Of a stretch of DNA of 64,000 bases, positions 36,312-49,801 are shown one piece after another. The notes beneath the pieces are model-generated. The model was not told where the DNA came from and did no database searches. It worked only from the letters and a program-made list of their open reading frames with translations. Origin of the DNA: Sipunculus nudus (Eukaryota > Annelida > Sipuncula > Golfingiida > Sipunculidae); the NCBI GenBank assembly GCA_026874595.1, contig CM049311.1, forward strand, positions 17,943,676 to 18,007,675. The letters run 5' to 3'. Both the position numbers and the translations under genes were made by a program. Position 1 is the stretch's first letter; the number at the start of each line of letters is the position of its first letter.

Positions 36312-38389
36312 CTGCAGGTTTTTCCTATTCAGATTAGCTCTATGACGTTAATGTACAAGCTGTTAGTGTCAAAGCCAAAGGATTATGGCAAAGCCTGTGA
36401 GGTCCTGGAGACTTGGAACACTCCTTGGCTTATACAGGATCAATAACCACATGATTCATGTTTTTTTGATGGTTTGATAGTAACAATTGGAGCTTAAATT
36501 TTATCCATGATGGGATAATTTGGTTCTTTTGTACTTAGATTATTCGGGTACTTGTGTACGTTTAGATGAACAGAAGCAGGGCTACGTTTAATCAATCGTT
36601 AAACGTTTTTCAAGACGTCTTTTTCCTTAAGAAAGGATGTCGAATGGAGATATAGATGATAACGCCGCCACGTGGAAAATCTTCCCCCGCGCTGAAAATC
36701 TGATCATGTCTTCTATCTGGTGGGATATCAAAAACGCATTGCAGCTACCTGTGGACTGATGGACGGATGATAGGTATAAAAAGGCTGGTAACGCCGAACT
36801 CTAAGGCTGCATGTCTGTCATGGCCCATAAATGCCCTGGATTTAAAAAGACAGCATGTTCAAAGTCTTCCGTAAACCATAGACAACATTGACGAAAGGTT
36901 AAGGCATCGTGTGACCTGCCGCAAAGCGGTATCCCCAGGTCAAAGGGGTGTTCTGAACGTGCCTGATGCAGTTTTGGTTACAGATAATATGGGTAAGCTG
37001 GTGCCAGACAATTTTATGCAAATCTTTAGTAGAGGTTATGGTAGGTTGACACAAGTCATTGGGAGAGGTGTTAAGGACCGCAAAAGAATGAATTTCATAT
37101 TTCTCTTGTTTTGGCAAATGTTCCACGTTTAAGTTGTTATCTGAGATGATATTATCCAGATACTTCTGGAGAGGGCAGGGATGAAAGTGTGACTCCGTAG
37201 CCTTTTTTTCATATAGAATAATAAACTGGTTAAACCTTGATGCTGAAACACTATGTTAGTATCTCACGGTTTCATGATTCAAGTCCATAGTACATTTCGT
37301 TAAATTACATGTGCTTATTGTAAAAAGTATGAAACCAATCTTGGTCATTTTGCAATTTGAATATTTACTTTCATAGATAGTGCCAATCAAAATCGATTAA
37401 ATCTGTTGCATCTAAGCATAATGGATCGCAAAGGATTAATTTTGTACATTTAAAAAAAGTCATTTTATTAATTTAAATATTCTAATTCTGTCAGAGATAT
37501 AAAAAGGACGGGCCATAAAACAATGAACAGTCTTAAAACTTAACAAACTTTCGCAAGGAATATGTGTCAACAACCCGGCCATTATCTTGACCTTTCAACA
37601 TGATGTTTAGTTGGTCTGAATTGACTCGGTCAGTATTTTAGGTATAATTCTAAACAGTAGATTTTACGGAAATAAAAATGGTACATAAAATAATCGATAA
37701 ATAATCGGCAATCGGTCGTTTTTTATCTTTCAATCATCAAATATAATTTTACAACCGATTCCTACCATTAATGGATAACCAAGATAAGCGACTGCATTCA
37801 TTAATATTTAAGCCAGTACCAAAAAAAAATTTTTATATAATTTGGAAAGTTTCCTCCATTTTTTTAACAAATTCTTTCTGAACAACATTAATTTTTATAT
37901 CCATTTTATTTCAGCTGTTTTTTTAGCTCAGCTGACTGTTAGTCAACTGAAGTATAGAAATGGCGCTTTGTCCGTCCGGCCGTCCGTTAGCAGGGCACAA
38001 ATCGTAACTGCTGGTCCTAGAAACTTCTAAGTAAACATCCAAGGAGGTCAATAAAAAATCTAGTTGGAAACCTGAAATTAGGTCACTGCGACCTATATCC
38101 TCCGAGTTATTGGGCTTGAAAGTACCCCCAGAATAATAAAAAAATTGATACAAAACCTCCAATATCTTGATAATTAATGCATAAATTGTTGTGAATCTTG
38201 CCTGGAATATTGACCATGAACAATTTTGTATGTTCCCAAAAGGAGGTGGCACCACCTGTATTTTTAGTAATTTTAACGAATATTTTTCTTTTTTTTTCCT
38301 TTACTATAAAATGACAACAATCATGTCAGTTTCTCAGCTGTTATAACATCTAGTGTCCCAAAACCTGGTGTGTTTATTGTCTGTCTGTC

Positions 38390-39330
38390 TGTCAGTCTGT
38401 CCATCCGTTCATCCACATAAATTTGTTTCAAGATGATAACTCCAGGTTGTATTGACACATGGATTTCAAACTTGACTTACATATGGACCGCCACTAATGC
38501 AAGAACCTATATGATTTTGGGGTCACGAGGTCAAAGGTTAAGGGCACAGGACTCGCTTATTTAAAAAGATTATGGCTGCATTTTAAGCCAAGCTTTTCAT
38601 CCAAAACTTTCCATTTTGCACATGCAGCTGACTTGCCAGTATGAGGAGAGCATAAATAAATTTGGGGTCACAAGGTCAAAGGTCAAGGTCGCAGGGGCCA
38701 CCTGTTCACAAATAAGTTTCCAGATGATAACTCATCATTAGTTTGAAATATTGGTTTCAAACTTAACTTATATATGGCTCACTACTAAAGTAAGAACCGT
38801 GTCGATTTTTGGGTCCAACGGTCAAAGGTCAAGGTCACAGGACACATTTCTTTTAAAAGAATGCATATGCAATTGAAGCCAAACTTTTCATCACAAACCT
38901 TCCATCTTCAAGATATAGGGTTACTGGGCCCATCCATTCACAAATTAGTTTATGGATGATAATTCTGCTTTGGATAGACAGATGCTTTAAACTTGATTTA
39001 ATAATGACCCACAACTTAAGTAAATTCATTTTGATTTTCAGGGTCCAGAGATCAAAGTTGAAGGTCACAGGAGCAACATCTTTAAAAAGATCGTGGATGC
39101 AGTGTAAATCAAATTTTTCATCCAAAACTTTCCATCTTTCACACATGGCTTACATGCTCAAAGTGAGGAAATCTGTAGATTCTGAGATTACCTGGTCAGA
39201 GGTCAAGGTCACTTTTTAAAAGATTGTTACAATAATCTAAATGCTGCAAGTTCAAGGATAATAAGTTCGAATATTATTTGGTCACGAGGTCATTGGTTAA
39301 ACAATGTCACTAGGACACAATGTCTTAAAA
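38390..39330. repeat. Tandem repeat block with AGGTCAAAGGTCA motifs
   Basis: Repeated units share words such as TTTCAAACTTGACTTA and end in GGTCAAAGGTCAAGGTCAC variants at about 38528, 38673, 38820, 39048 and 39194, with a basic spacing near 146 bases. The motif is the reverse complement of the one at 11.8 and 14.7-15.4 kb, so the same repeat family is present in both orientations. Just before it (37975-38020) is a GTCCGTTAGCAGGGCACAAAT segment also found, diverged, at about 56310. Confidence 0.6.
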
Positions 39331-40470
39331 AATATCCTTATAGACAAATTCAGCTGAGCGTCGAGACCCGTGGGTCCCTAGGTCGCATTAGAATCTCCAA
39401 AAGCATGCAAAGAAGAGTTTATTATTTAGAATCCTTGCATGTTGAGCAAGGTCTATATCTAAACCAAAGGCTGGTCTACATGCTTCAACGTGTGTTCATA
39501 AAGTCTTTAACTGTCACGTAGAATCAATGTCAAAATAAAATACCGCAGTGAGAGGGATCACTCTCTCCTACTCAGGAAATGGCACAAGGTCTTGTATCAT
39601 TTCCGATGCAGCTCACACGTGATACGTTTTTTATGGTTGTAGCCAGATATTGATGAAATATCTTCTATGACCCGCAAAATTAGCTCAAGAAATTTCATAA
39701 GCTGGCATATGAGAGGTAATTTGAAAAATTTATAAATTATATTTTTCTGAAAAGTTACAGAGTGGTTTGTGTATGCAGGACCAGCAGTTAATCCGTGATG
39801 ACATGTGTAGCTAACAGTGTCAACGTAATAGTCCATTCCATGTCTGGGGGGGGGGGGGGGTGTACTTCTCGCCTTTTCGGTGACAAAAAAAAAGTGTGAA
39901 CACTCTGATGACCTCAAAGATGACCTTTCATTCAGTCTTTTTACATTTACTTATAAACCTTTAGACTTAGTCGGTACTTCTAAATGAAATGGAAACGTTG
40001 AAATGTCATTCCTGTTGGTTCAGCGGAGATTGAGCTCGGAATACTTACATTATGATTTTTGTATGTCCCCAAATTCTGATGGACTCATCCTAGTGGAACA
40101 GACAATATTAGAAGAAGAGAAGTGCTTAATTGTGTAAACACACAATGTTTTGTATACGTGGATATTACCCAGTCTTTCTTTAGGACAGGTCCGCGAGATA
40201 TCGTGCGGATCGTGTTTTCCATGAGCCAGGTTCAACCGCTGGAAACCCGTAGTTTTTTATGCGATAGACCATTCGCAATATAGTGTCAAGTTACTGAAGA
40301 TTTATGAAGACTATTGAAAATAACCCCTATAAGACACACTTGGCATCGTCCCCACGTGTCAAGACCAAGTCTTTCCGAGGCGTGGCCACTGAGATGATTC
40401 GTGAGATGGATTTTGTTCCGCAGCCGCCATCTACAATATAGATAAAATGAATATAATATATAATATATTT

Positions 40471-40474
<4 letters not shown>

Positions 40475-40506
<32 letters not shown>
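40475..40506. repeat. (AT)n microsatellite
   Basis: A simple dinucleotide run. Confidence 0.9.
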
Positions 40507-40509
<3 letters not shown>

Positions 40510-41414
40510 GAATGAATGGTGTGTTTTGAGTATGCCTACTTGATTTATAATCTTTTCAAATGTATTAACATTAGAACATAACTCGAAAAATGTGTAAAAC
40601 ATGTTTAATTAAAATAGTAGATAGCAGATCTCATGAAGTGTTATCGTACAGCTCTGGCGATGGGTGTACTAAACGTTTAACACAATAAAAGTAGACTCTG
40701 ACTAAACTGGATTGTAATGTTGACACCTTAAGGAAACAGTTGCACATGATTACAAAATGGATATTGCGTGGCTAAGCAAAATAGAGTAGCTTAGCTAAAT
40801 AAAATATGAGTGGGGCTGATCATGATTCTTAAATGCCCTCATCTGAGACAGAACAGATGTAGACTCAAAAATGACAGATATCGGTGAACATTTGACCGGG
40901 ATTATTGCACTTACAGGCCCTTAACACGTGTAGATTTACCCATTTCGGTATACAGCTTACACAGCCATAAACCGCTTTAGCCTGAGGGGTCTCAGCGTTT
41001 ACGATTTGTGTGTCTGGGATCATAGAAGATCAGATAATGTTTCTGAGATTGCCAATGAACACAGCCGTTTAAGGAGAAGTTTTGGTTTGCATAACCTGGA
41101 CACCTAGGCCATTGTATTGTACCAGCAGCCACCACCAGGGGGCTCTGTACTACGCCCCAAATCATCTCTCTTGGTGCCTTCAGCGTTTCCCAAAGAATTA
41201 TTCAGAATTACCATTTTGAACTGAGCCGCAAAACTGTTATATCTGTATTGATTTATAGACTTGCATTGGGTTGGGTGGAATTGAGCCCAGTTTGTATCCT
41301 TTATGAGGACAATTTCAAAGCACGATGGTCTACAGAAAATCCATTAATATTTCTAACAAATATTCTCAGTATGTATGCTGATGGTGTTGCAAGAGTATGG
41401 TTCGAGCGCTACTA

Positions 41415-42192
41415 CAGCCGCCCCCCCCCCCCCACCGAAAATTACCCCCCGACAATTACCCCCGACAATTACTCCCCAGACAATTACCCCCATGACATTT
41501 ACCCCCAAGACTATAACCCCGCCCCGGACAATTACCCCTGGTATAGAACATGACATGAAGTATAAGCTGAATTTGCAAATAGTATGCTGGGGAATATTTT
41601 AAATGTTGCTTCCAGTGTGTGTTTCAATCTTGGCTTATCAAAAAAACGTTTATACTTATAAGAAAAGCAAAAAAAAAAAAAAAACAAACAAACAAACAAA
41701 CAAGAAAAGGTGATATGAAACATATTTCAAAACAAACATATTTATCAACAGGGATTGTATAACCTAAGAAAAAAACATAACGTTAGATATTCATTATATC
41801 GGCACGCTGTAGGAGATCCGTCTCAAATAATCCAATATATCCATAAACTATAACGTCCAGGACACTGAATGCAGCCTTTATCTTGATATCTTACATTATC
41901 TGACACTAATCAGGCTCGCTATAAAGTCTCTTTATATGCAAGCGTCCTCACAACAATGAACAGATCATGATAAAACGATACACAATTAAAATTCCAATTA
42001 AAATTCCATTTTTAGTTTAAACTTTTTTTATTTCAACTGCTATCATTTTATACGTTTAATTGAACTTAATTTGTTTATTTTTTTAAACAGTGTATTCTAC
42101 GTATATATGCAATAAACTATATAAGGAGATTATAGTCCGGGGGTAATGGTCTTGGGGGTATAATAGACCGTGGGGGGGGGGGGGGTCCTGTT
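41415..42192. repeat. Candidate element bounded by inverted poly-C / TTACCCCC-rich ends
   Basis: The left end is a run of about 14 C followed by several CAATTACCCCC units (41420-41540). The right end (about 42136-42186) is the inverse: GGGGGTAATGG and GGGGGTATAATAG before a run of 14 G. The reverse complement of the right end aligns with the left end through CCCC, ACGG/ACCG and ATTACCCCC. The interior is AT-rich with a poly-A and CAAA repeat (41669-41700). It is probably a small non-autonomous DNA element. Confidence 0.45.
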
Positions 42193-42459
42193 CCGACATC
42201 GGCTATCAACATTGTTTTATCTTCATAAAGCCACACTATATAGCTAATAGAAACAAACACTTGCTTGTGCAGGTTCATTTATACTCTGACAAGCTGCTTA
42301 CTTTTCTCAACGGATAGTATACAGATCAACTACAATCTCCCATCGAACGTTATGAACTGCATTGAGGTCGGGATCTTTGAATGATGCTGAGACAGTCACA
42401 CAGGTACCTGGCGCAATGTATTCAACGGATGAGCGATATTACAAGCATCACTGGGTCCT

Positions 42460-42790
42460 ATCCCCTTGTTACCTATCTAACCATCAATCATACTGATTAA
42501 ACATGGTTCCCTTACTTTGACTGCCCACCAACCTAATTCATGTTGAAGTAACTTCTACATAAGACTTAAAACAATTTTTAAATTTCCAATTTGGCCGCTA
42601 CCATTTATGCACTGATTTAAAGCAAGAGTGGAAGTAATTAAGTAGGAAGATTGATAAGTTGTTTTAAGCTTTGTTTAGAGGTCATTATCCCCTACTTTTG
42701 GCAGCCATAATGGGCAGTCAAAGTAAGGGAACCATGTTTAATTAGTGGGTAGGATGGTTGGAGAGGTGGCAGTGCAGGGGGAGGGACCAG
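42460..42790. repeat. Short inverted-repeat (MITE-like) element with a perfect 32-bp core arm
   Basis: ATTAAACATGGTTCCCTTAC (32 bp, 42496-42527) is matched exactly by its reverse complement at 42711-42742. Weaker similarity extends outward on both sides (ACCAT, CCTATC/CCTCCC). The 183-bp interior is AT-rich and non-coding. Confidence 0.6.
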
Positions 42791-43744
42791 TGTAACGCCA
42801 TATCGGCCCTCTGACATCACGACCAGATTACTGGCCTGCCAGAGTGCCCTCACCATTAGGTCTGAGAAACCCATTATAAGGCATCATGAGGATGCAAATA
42901 TTTTCGTCATTTCTGACCTCGCCTTATGGCCTGCAGATACACTGTCAATTGGCATAAACCAGACTAATCGTTTGTAGTTTAGTGTACTGTCTAACAACAC
43001 CAAACCTGAACGAGAAATGTTCCGATCTATCTCAGTATATTGGTAAATCCTTCCGAATGTTTCTTGAATTTCTGACCGCATGAATACAAGCATGGCTTGA
43101 ACGGGTAGCTGGGTACAGCCAACTTATACGCGACACAGGAAATGACTCGTTACCATAGAGTCGGGTTTCAGTTGTTGAGTTCGCATGTATTCTCTTGTAT
43201 TAATGCATAATTCGTAGCATAATGTTAAGATTATGGGCTGTTAACAACAATATGAATGCAACATGAAAGATGGAAGACCACTGCAATGCATTCCTCGATA
43301 CTGCTTCTATCACGTCTCAGGTAGGCTTACAAGCCGAATTATCATTGCCTATGGAAACGGGTTGTCAAGTCTAGGCCCAGTGATACTTGTAATATCGCTG
43401 ACCCTGTGAGTACATTGTGTCAAGAGCCTGTGTGCTGAGATCAGTTTTTCGATCGAGTGCCTGAAATGCAACTAACACTGATTATAAATTATATTGAATG
43501 AGTGATGTTAACCTAAAAAATATACAACTGAAGATAGCAGTGCTCTGTAGGAGTAAGTATCAATCTTATATAGCACATTCAGGTAACAGAGTGAGACAAT
43601 TCCTTATGAAGCCTCGAAGTGAAATCTGTTTTGATGTTCATCACGTGACAGCTCATCATTTAGCCCGTCACAAACAAAAGGTCCCGTCAGTGTAGTGTAC
43701 ACAACAAAACTTGTACCAGTATATCATTGGAATGCTTGACGCTG

Positions 43745-44065
43745 GGGATAACAGTTGTAACTATAAATCTGTATTCTAAGAAATGCACGCCTCCGCCACG
43801 TCGGGGGTCCCTAATATTGGATACTCCCGAACCTCTTTATGCATTTACTTATACGGCCTCACCGCCAGATTCATTCGTGCATAAGTGACTGTAAGTTTGT
43901 GAATATTCCTTGACGTTCCTGGATGCAGATCATATACCGAATCGACACCAAAATCTAATCGATATTTCATTGGCCAATTCCCGAGATGCACGGAGATTCT
44001 GGTCATGAATGTGTGAGTTATGTTATGAACAAACACACACACAGCCAAACTCACACGTGAACGTT
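43745..44065. repeat. Dispersed repeat, copy 2
   Basis: It is in the same orientation as the 6.1-kb copy. GGGATAACAGTTGTAACTAT opens it, GCCTCCGCCACG follows, and it ends in an AACACACACACAC run. It is diverged from copy 1 by many substitutions and lacks the GGCGGAGGC end. Confidence 0.5.
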
Positions 44066-44069
44066 ATGT

Positions 44070-46053
44070 ACCAGTATTTTGGAGTTTAAATTTGAGAGAA
44101 ATTCAACCAACCGAATCTTAAACTTGATGCGTTTTGTGTTCCTATGACACTAATGTATTTATGCTTTTTTATACGGTATGTATGGATTGTCATGTTGTTA
44201 TGCGTATACTAAACAAATGAACACCTGTGTCACAGTCGAAGCAATGAGTGCTATAGGTGACGGGACCTATAGGGGCATCTATTAGAGGTAAGCGTGACGG
44301 CAGTGAGCAGCACTAATCTGCATGTGCCTAAAAGACCGTGTAACAGACATAGTCTCGACGCTTAAGGTCGTCTCCGTCAATAAGCGTATGCAAGCTTTGT
44401 TGCAGTTAATTCTTAATACTTTACAAACAAATCGTCTTGGTCCCCTTGACATGTACATATTCTAAAAGCTTTGAATGTGCTCTGTATTTTGGTATATTGG
44501 GTTTCTTTACGCTTGATGATACTACCTACAAAACTATTTAGTAAATTTAAGATATTTGACTACTTTTTGTGAAGGGGAGAGCGTTTTACATTTGTATTAA
44601 TTATAATGTGAATGTTTTTATTTTCTTTCGTTCTCCATAAAATGATTTTTGATAAAGATGTTAAAGGAACACGAGGGAAAAAAGAAAGAATTTTTGTTTT
44701 GAACTTGTATTGTTGTCTGTTAGCTGTCATGAAGGATAATAGTGTAAAAACAAAAGGCTCAAATATTGGAACTTATCGAACGAGTTTGATTTATGCAATT
44801 TATTGAAAATCACCTTTAAGAAATGTGGATAATGACAGCTGCTTTCAGATGAAACTTATCCGACCACATAAAATAAAATGTCAGGATACAGAAAATCAAT
44901 ACCTGATATAAATATATAATTTTTACAAATATATAATAATATGTAAGTGTAATTAATATAAATCACCTGAATAATATAAAGTGGAATTATCGCGAGTATT
45001 CGATTTCGCGAGTGTGTATTATTTCGTGAAAACTACATAATCGCGAAAATTGCATTTGTTTAAGAATGAAACGTTATGCAGAATAAATTGTTAAAAAGAA
45101 TCGCGTGAGCGTAGTTTGTACACTAATGATAGTGAGCCGTTAACCGTGAGTTTGCACACCTAGCAGTTTTTTTTTTGTTTTGATCAAAGTCGATACCAGC
45201 TTGAATCTCGTTAATGTAATATTTAAAAAAAAATTAAATTCGAGTAAAAATCCAGAATGTGTGTGTGTTTGCCCAAATGTACTTTTCCTTCTTGTACCAT
45301 AGAGTTTTTCCTTTTGGTTTCTGTTCTTTTTGTATTCTGAGATTTTTTTTCTAGTCTCATCTAAAAATAAAAAATGTTGGCCCGGCACGGAGGTTGACCC
45401 TTTGTGTTCTGCGGGTAATCTTTTTCCAAGTCTGCGTATATAGCTATTGTGTTCACACGTTTATAACTTTTATCTTGGGGCAATCAATATTTATTTCAAA
45501 TTCCAAACTCGTTTTATGGTCGGCCTGTTTGTCCGGGAGCAGGCAAACATGTTATCAGATCGATCCGTACAAATCCGGGCTTCTCTCAGCGGTACGCTGT
45601 GGTCTTTGCCATGGAAACGCATTGAATTATTTAGCTGAGTCCAACAACTAAGAGCTTGATGACTCACGCCTATTAAGTCCGTGGATTATTTGCTAAGTTG
45701 TTTGTCTTGGAGATAACGTTGACTTTCCTATCGGGATTTCCTATCCTGCTTTGATACTTTTGACACTTATGAGGATTTCATAGGATACATTTTATTGACT
45801 TCAAGATCAATTCGGTAAGCCTTTTGCGCTCAGCTCAAATCTGACCCGTTCGTTTAATCACTTAAAAATTAAAGTACACGTAACTTGCACCTTTTTTTTT
45901 TTTATTCATTAATCATTACTTAATATTTAAAACAACGAATTGTGTTTGCCGATTTATAAAATAATTTCGATACTCAGGATTTAAAAGAAAGGTGTAACTA
46001 GTTTAAATATAATGGTTAATTTTAAGATAAATAGTTTCCTTTTCGAATGATTT

Positions 46054-46114
<61 letters not shown>

Positions 46115-49100
46115 CGTTGCATTTAACATATCCATGTCTAATATAAATAAAAGTTTTGAAATAATTTCAAGTGAGTTTATTTCTATAATTAATATCTTTG
46201 CCCTAGGTGTTTTATACAATTTAAGTTTGACGAAAATCATACAATTGTTGCATCAAATACAAGTTACATTATTAAATATGGGAAAAACCTCGTACTTGAG
46301 GTACAAATATCTTGAGATTAATTAGACCGTCAAAACCTGAGACATGACACCTTTGGAATGTTCCTGCTTCTTTCTTGGTTATATCCTAATTTTAGTTGTC
46401 TAATCCTTTCCACTTGCAACTGTTATACGATCTGGATAAATAATTAAACACTGCACATATTGTAAAATACATCTCGTATTCAATATCCACATATTTCACT
46501 GGTTAACAGACTAAAACTGATGCAACAGACCAGAAAGGAAATTTGAAATAAGAATTATTCGGTCATTTGCTTTTAAATCATAATTGTTTTCTTGATCGAT
46601 CAGATGTTGCAAATAGATTTTATTGTTTAAGTTTATGAATCAGGTATAATTATGAATGTTTTAAAAAGGTCTCTTGGAAAGGATTTTGATATATAAATAG
46701 CGCAAATTGGTTCAAAATTGCAATAGAAGAGCAATGTCGGAAAAGAATCTTACAAGATATTCCATCAAATAAATAACATGGACAGGCACATACTACAAAA
46801 GTGATTTGATGCCTGAATAAGTTTAGTTAAGGACTCCTTATCAGTCACGTATGAATAAGCACGTGTTAATTTATTATTCAGGAATTACACTGTTTATGCT
46901 ACTTGCAAAAGACAGAACAAAGATAGTTTAGATAGGATTTTAGGATTTTCATTTTTAAATTTAATTTCAAATTAAAATTTTTATTTACTTTGGTATTTTC
47001 AACAAAATATGTTTTTTTTTCAGAGATATATTGAGTTTTCCCCCTCTAAAATATGAAACGTTAAGTCAATGAATTCCGCATAAATATACCGGTTAGTATT
47101 TGAACAGTTGGTTAAATTGCAGTTTGGATTTATGATGATTAAGTCTTGATTAGTATCCCCATGATTATATAATAGAATCGTGAACATGAATTAAAAGAGG
47201 TTTTTGTACGGGCTGTTTCCACAGAAAGTTTTTTTCGTTAATGTTTGTCAGAATCAAATAGTAATCTTATTCATCTGGGTATAAACCTTTAATAAGTCTG
47301 TAAAAAAGAATAAAAAAAAAACGGACAATAAACATTTTGAGCATTTTCAGTTATCGTACCACGTTGTTTTGTTCGGATTTGTTCTAAATCTGTCATGTTT
47401 TCTAAAATATGTCAAATGTTCATTAATCATGATAATATAAAGCACAAATGAACAATGGAATATTCCATTCAGGGTGAATCGATACTAATGCAGTGCCAAC
47501 TCCCATCCCAACATTTATATGACAAACACCCATAAAGTTAATGTTGTTATAATAGCGCACTAATGGACGAGTATCAATTGATTATATATTTTTTTGTGTA
47601 CAGAAGCCATTGCTCTGGGCTTTTACAAGTTCCGTTATATAGGTCTGTATTTTAATCTGTATTGATCACTGGAATGCCTAAATAATTTGTTAAATATAAA
47701 TTTGCCAAATTAAATTAAGCTGGAAGGAATCAAACGCTGAACATCTCATGTGTTTATAACAGAAACAAAAGAAAAAGCTCTTTGTCTAATGACGTTTTTC
47801 ATCATTTGTGCCTTTAGGATGCTAAACTGTTTTCTGTCTTAGCAATTTATGGTATGGTTTCAAGAGCGATATATTCTAATAGCAATAAAATATACATTGC
47901 AAACATGAAGACAGCAATTTTTACAAGTAGTTTTGAAGATATATATTCTTTCAAATGTTTTCACATTTTCTTATCCCTCCACGTATCCATGGAAGTTTGT
48001 CAACAGTAATAGGTATATCATTCCATAAATAACAGTCCTGTGGTTCATGGTGTTATGTATAGGTGCTGTTATCCCACAATGGTGCAATTCTATTCCTATT
48101 AGCCCTTGATGATATTGATGATACTTTTCTACTGGAATCTATGACCTAATTTAGTCCTGTTTATGTTCTATGTAATGCGATCTTTGTGATATTTATGGTA
48201 GTTCACCAAGCATTTTAATTATTTGAACGTATGGGACTCAGTTTTTATATATTTATCCGGCATAATGGTGATTTTCTGATAGTACTGTTTTGTATATAGA
48301 ATCAAGGAAATAGGGACTTCTACACAGGCGTATATAGAGGCGGATCAAGACTGGGCGAAGAGGTCGTGCCCCCCCCCCCCCTCCTCTTATTTGACCAAAG
48401 AATCAGGGAAATACCGAATTTAATACCGAAACCTAATACCGAAAGTCCGCGTCCGATTTTGCGTCAGGTGTTTTTTTCCCTTTACTTGTGAATGCGTGAG
48501 TTATTTTTAGTGTCTCTAAGCACAAGTGGTAGGAATTGATTTTAAAATCATAACCTATATTTTAAAAATAAAAGCGACCGATGGTCGATTATTAATCGGT
48601 TATTTCATGTACTCTCTATTTTATCTTGATAATTGCTGTATAGTTGTACCTAATATATTGACCCCAGTAAATAGTCTGACATGTACATCGGAAGTCATAA
48701 TGAAATCATCAATCCACCCGCATCCTAGGTCGACTTGCCATTGGACGATTGTAGGCTGTCTAGGTTCCGTTTTGATGCTGTTCGTTAGAACCTTAGCATG
48801 TGCCTACATGAAATCGATTGAATCGATTAATCGACACACCACTAATTAGCCCCCCCCCGGGACACTTGTTCATCAGGGTGTTGAGGCCCTCTTTTCGGAC
48901 ATCCTGTATCCGCCCTTGGTATATTCATGCGGACAACAATCTTTGTAGAGGGTGGACACCGGAGGCTTTAATTATATACCGGCATATTATATGCGTATGT
49001 TTTTAGTGTGTGTTATTAGAAATAACAAGATTATAAACGTATAGGAGATATACAAGATGTGAATAAGACACACACGCAGTATTAACACCCATTGTGGCAT

Positions 49101-49660
49101 TTCATGAATATAATATATATTTCTATAAATTATTGCGATATATGAAATTACTATCAGCTTTACTTGCATGTGTTTCTTTTTCTGAGACTTGTAATGAATG
49201 TATTAATTTAAAATTCTCCTATTTATGCCTCTTAACTATATATGTGTTTTCCCCTTTTACTTATAAATTCAATATTTTATCATATTTCTCTAGTAGGCGG
49301 CTCTTTGGTGCTCGTATAAATTCTGTTCTGATATAAATATAAGAAAAAGGATTATATACGGTTCGATTTGGAAAGACTCGGTGAAAGAACCAGGTACTAG
49401 GGCGATAGAATGGCGGTGTATTGTCATTTAAATCTTATATATATTTTTCAGATAATAAGTGGGTTTTTTTAGAGACTAAAGATGTCCAGCTTTTGTCGTT
49501 CTTTGCTTATATTATTATTTACATAATCTTTAAGACCATTTTATTTATAATGATTATAGCAATAATATATGAATCATAATGATTAAATTATTAAACGGAT
49601 ATATGTATGGAGAAAATTGATAAAAAGGTGACTAGTCTTTTGTCAATCAAATTGGACTCT
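44070..49660. other. AT-rich desert
   Basis: The most AT-rich part of the window. It contains a TCGCGA cluster at 45.0 kb, the (TA)n at 46.06 kb and short poly-C runs at 48369-48382 and 48850. No gene is seen. Confidence 0.4.
46056..46112. repeat. (TA)n microsatellite
   Basis: About 28 units, within an AT-rich desert. Confidence 0.9.
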
Positions 49661-49668
49661 CTCTTTCA

Positions 49669-49735
49669 TTGTATTTCTTTCTCTCGGTCTCTCTCTCTCT
49701 CTCTGTCACTCTCTCTTTCTATCTCTCTCTCTCCG
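49669..49735. repeat. Interrupted (TC)n tract
   Basis: It lies about 65 bases before the splice-acceptor-like site of the Cys-cluster exon and may add to its polypyrimidine context. Confidence 0.85.
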
Positions 49736-49791
49736 AGAACTGATTCAAGGCCATCTTTACACATAAATAGAATTAAATAACAGTGATGTAA

Positions 49792-49801
49792 TTTTTTGTA
49801 G
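49792..49801 (+). promoter_or_regulatory. Splice-acceptor-like site before the Cys-cluster exon
   Basis: The TTTTTTGTAG polypyrimidine-AG lies exactly where base composition shifts from AT-rich and simple-repeat sequence to coding-like GC-rich sequence. It would place the exon start in phase 2 of the downstream frame. Confidence 0.45.

Noticed and set aside
36640-37132. Possible decayed gene around the frame GVLNVPDAVLVTDNMGKL
   Set aside because: No family recognised, stops in all neighbouring frames, and no splice structure that extends it.
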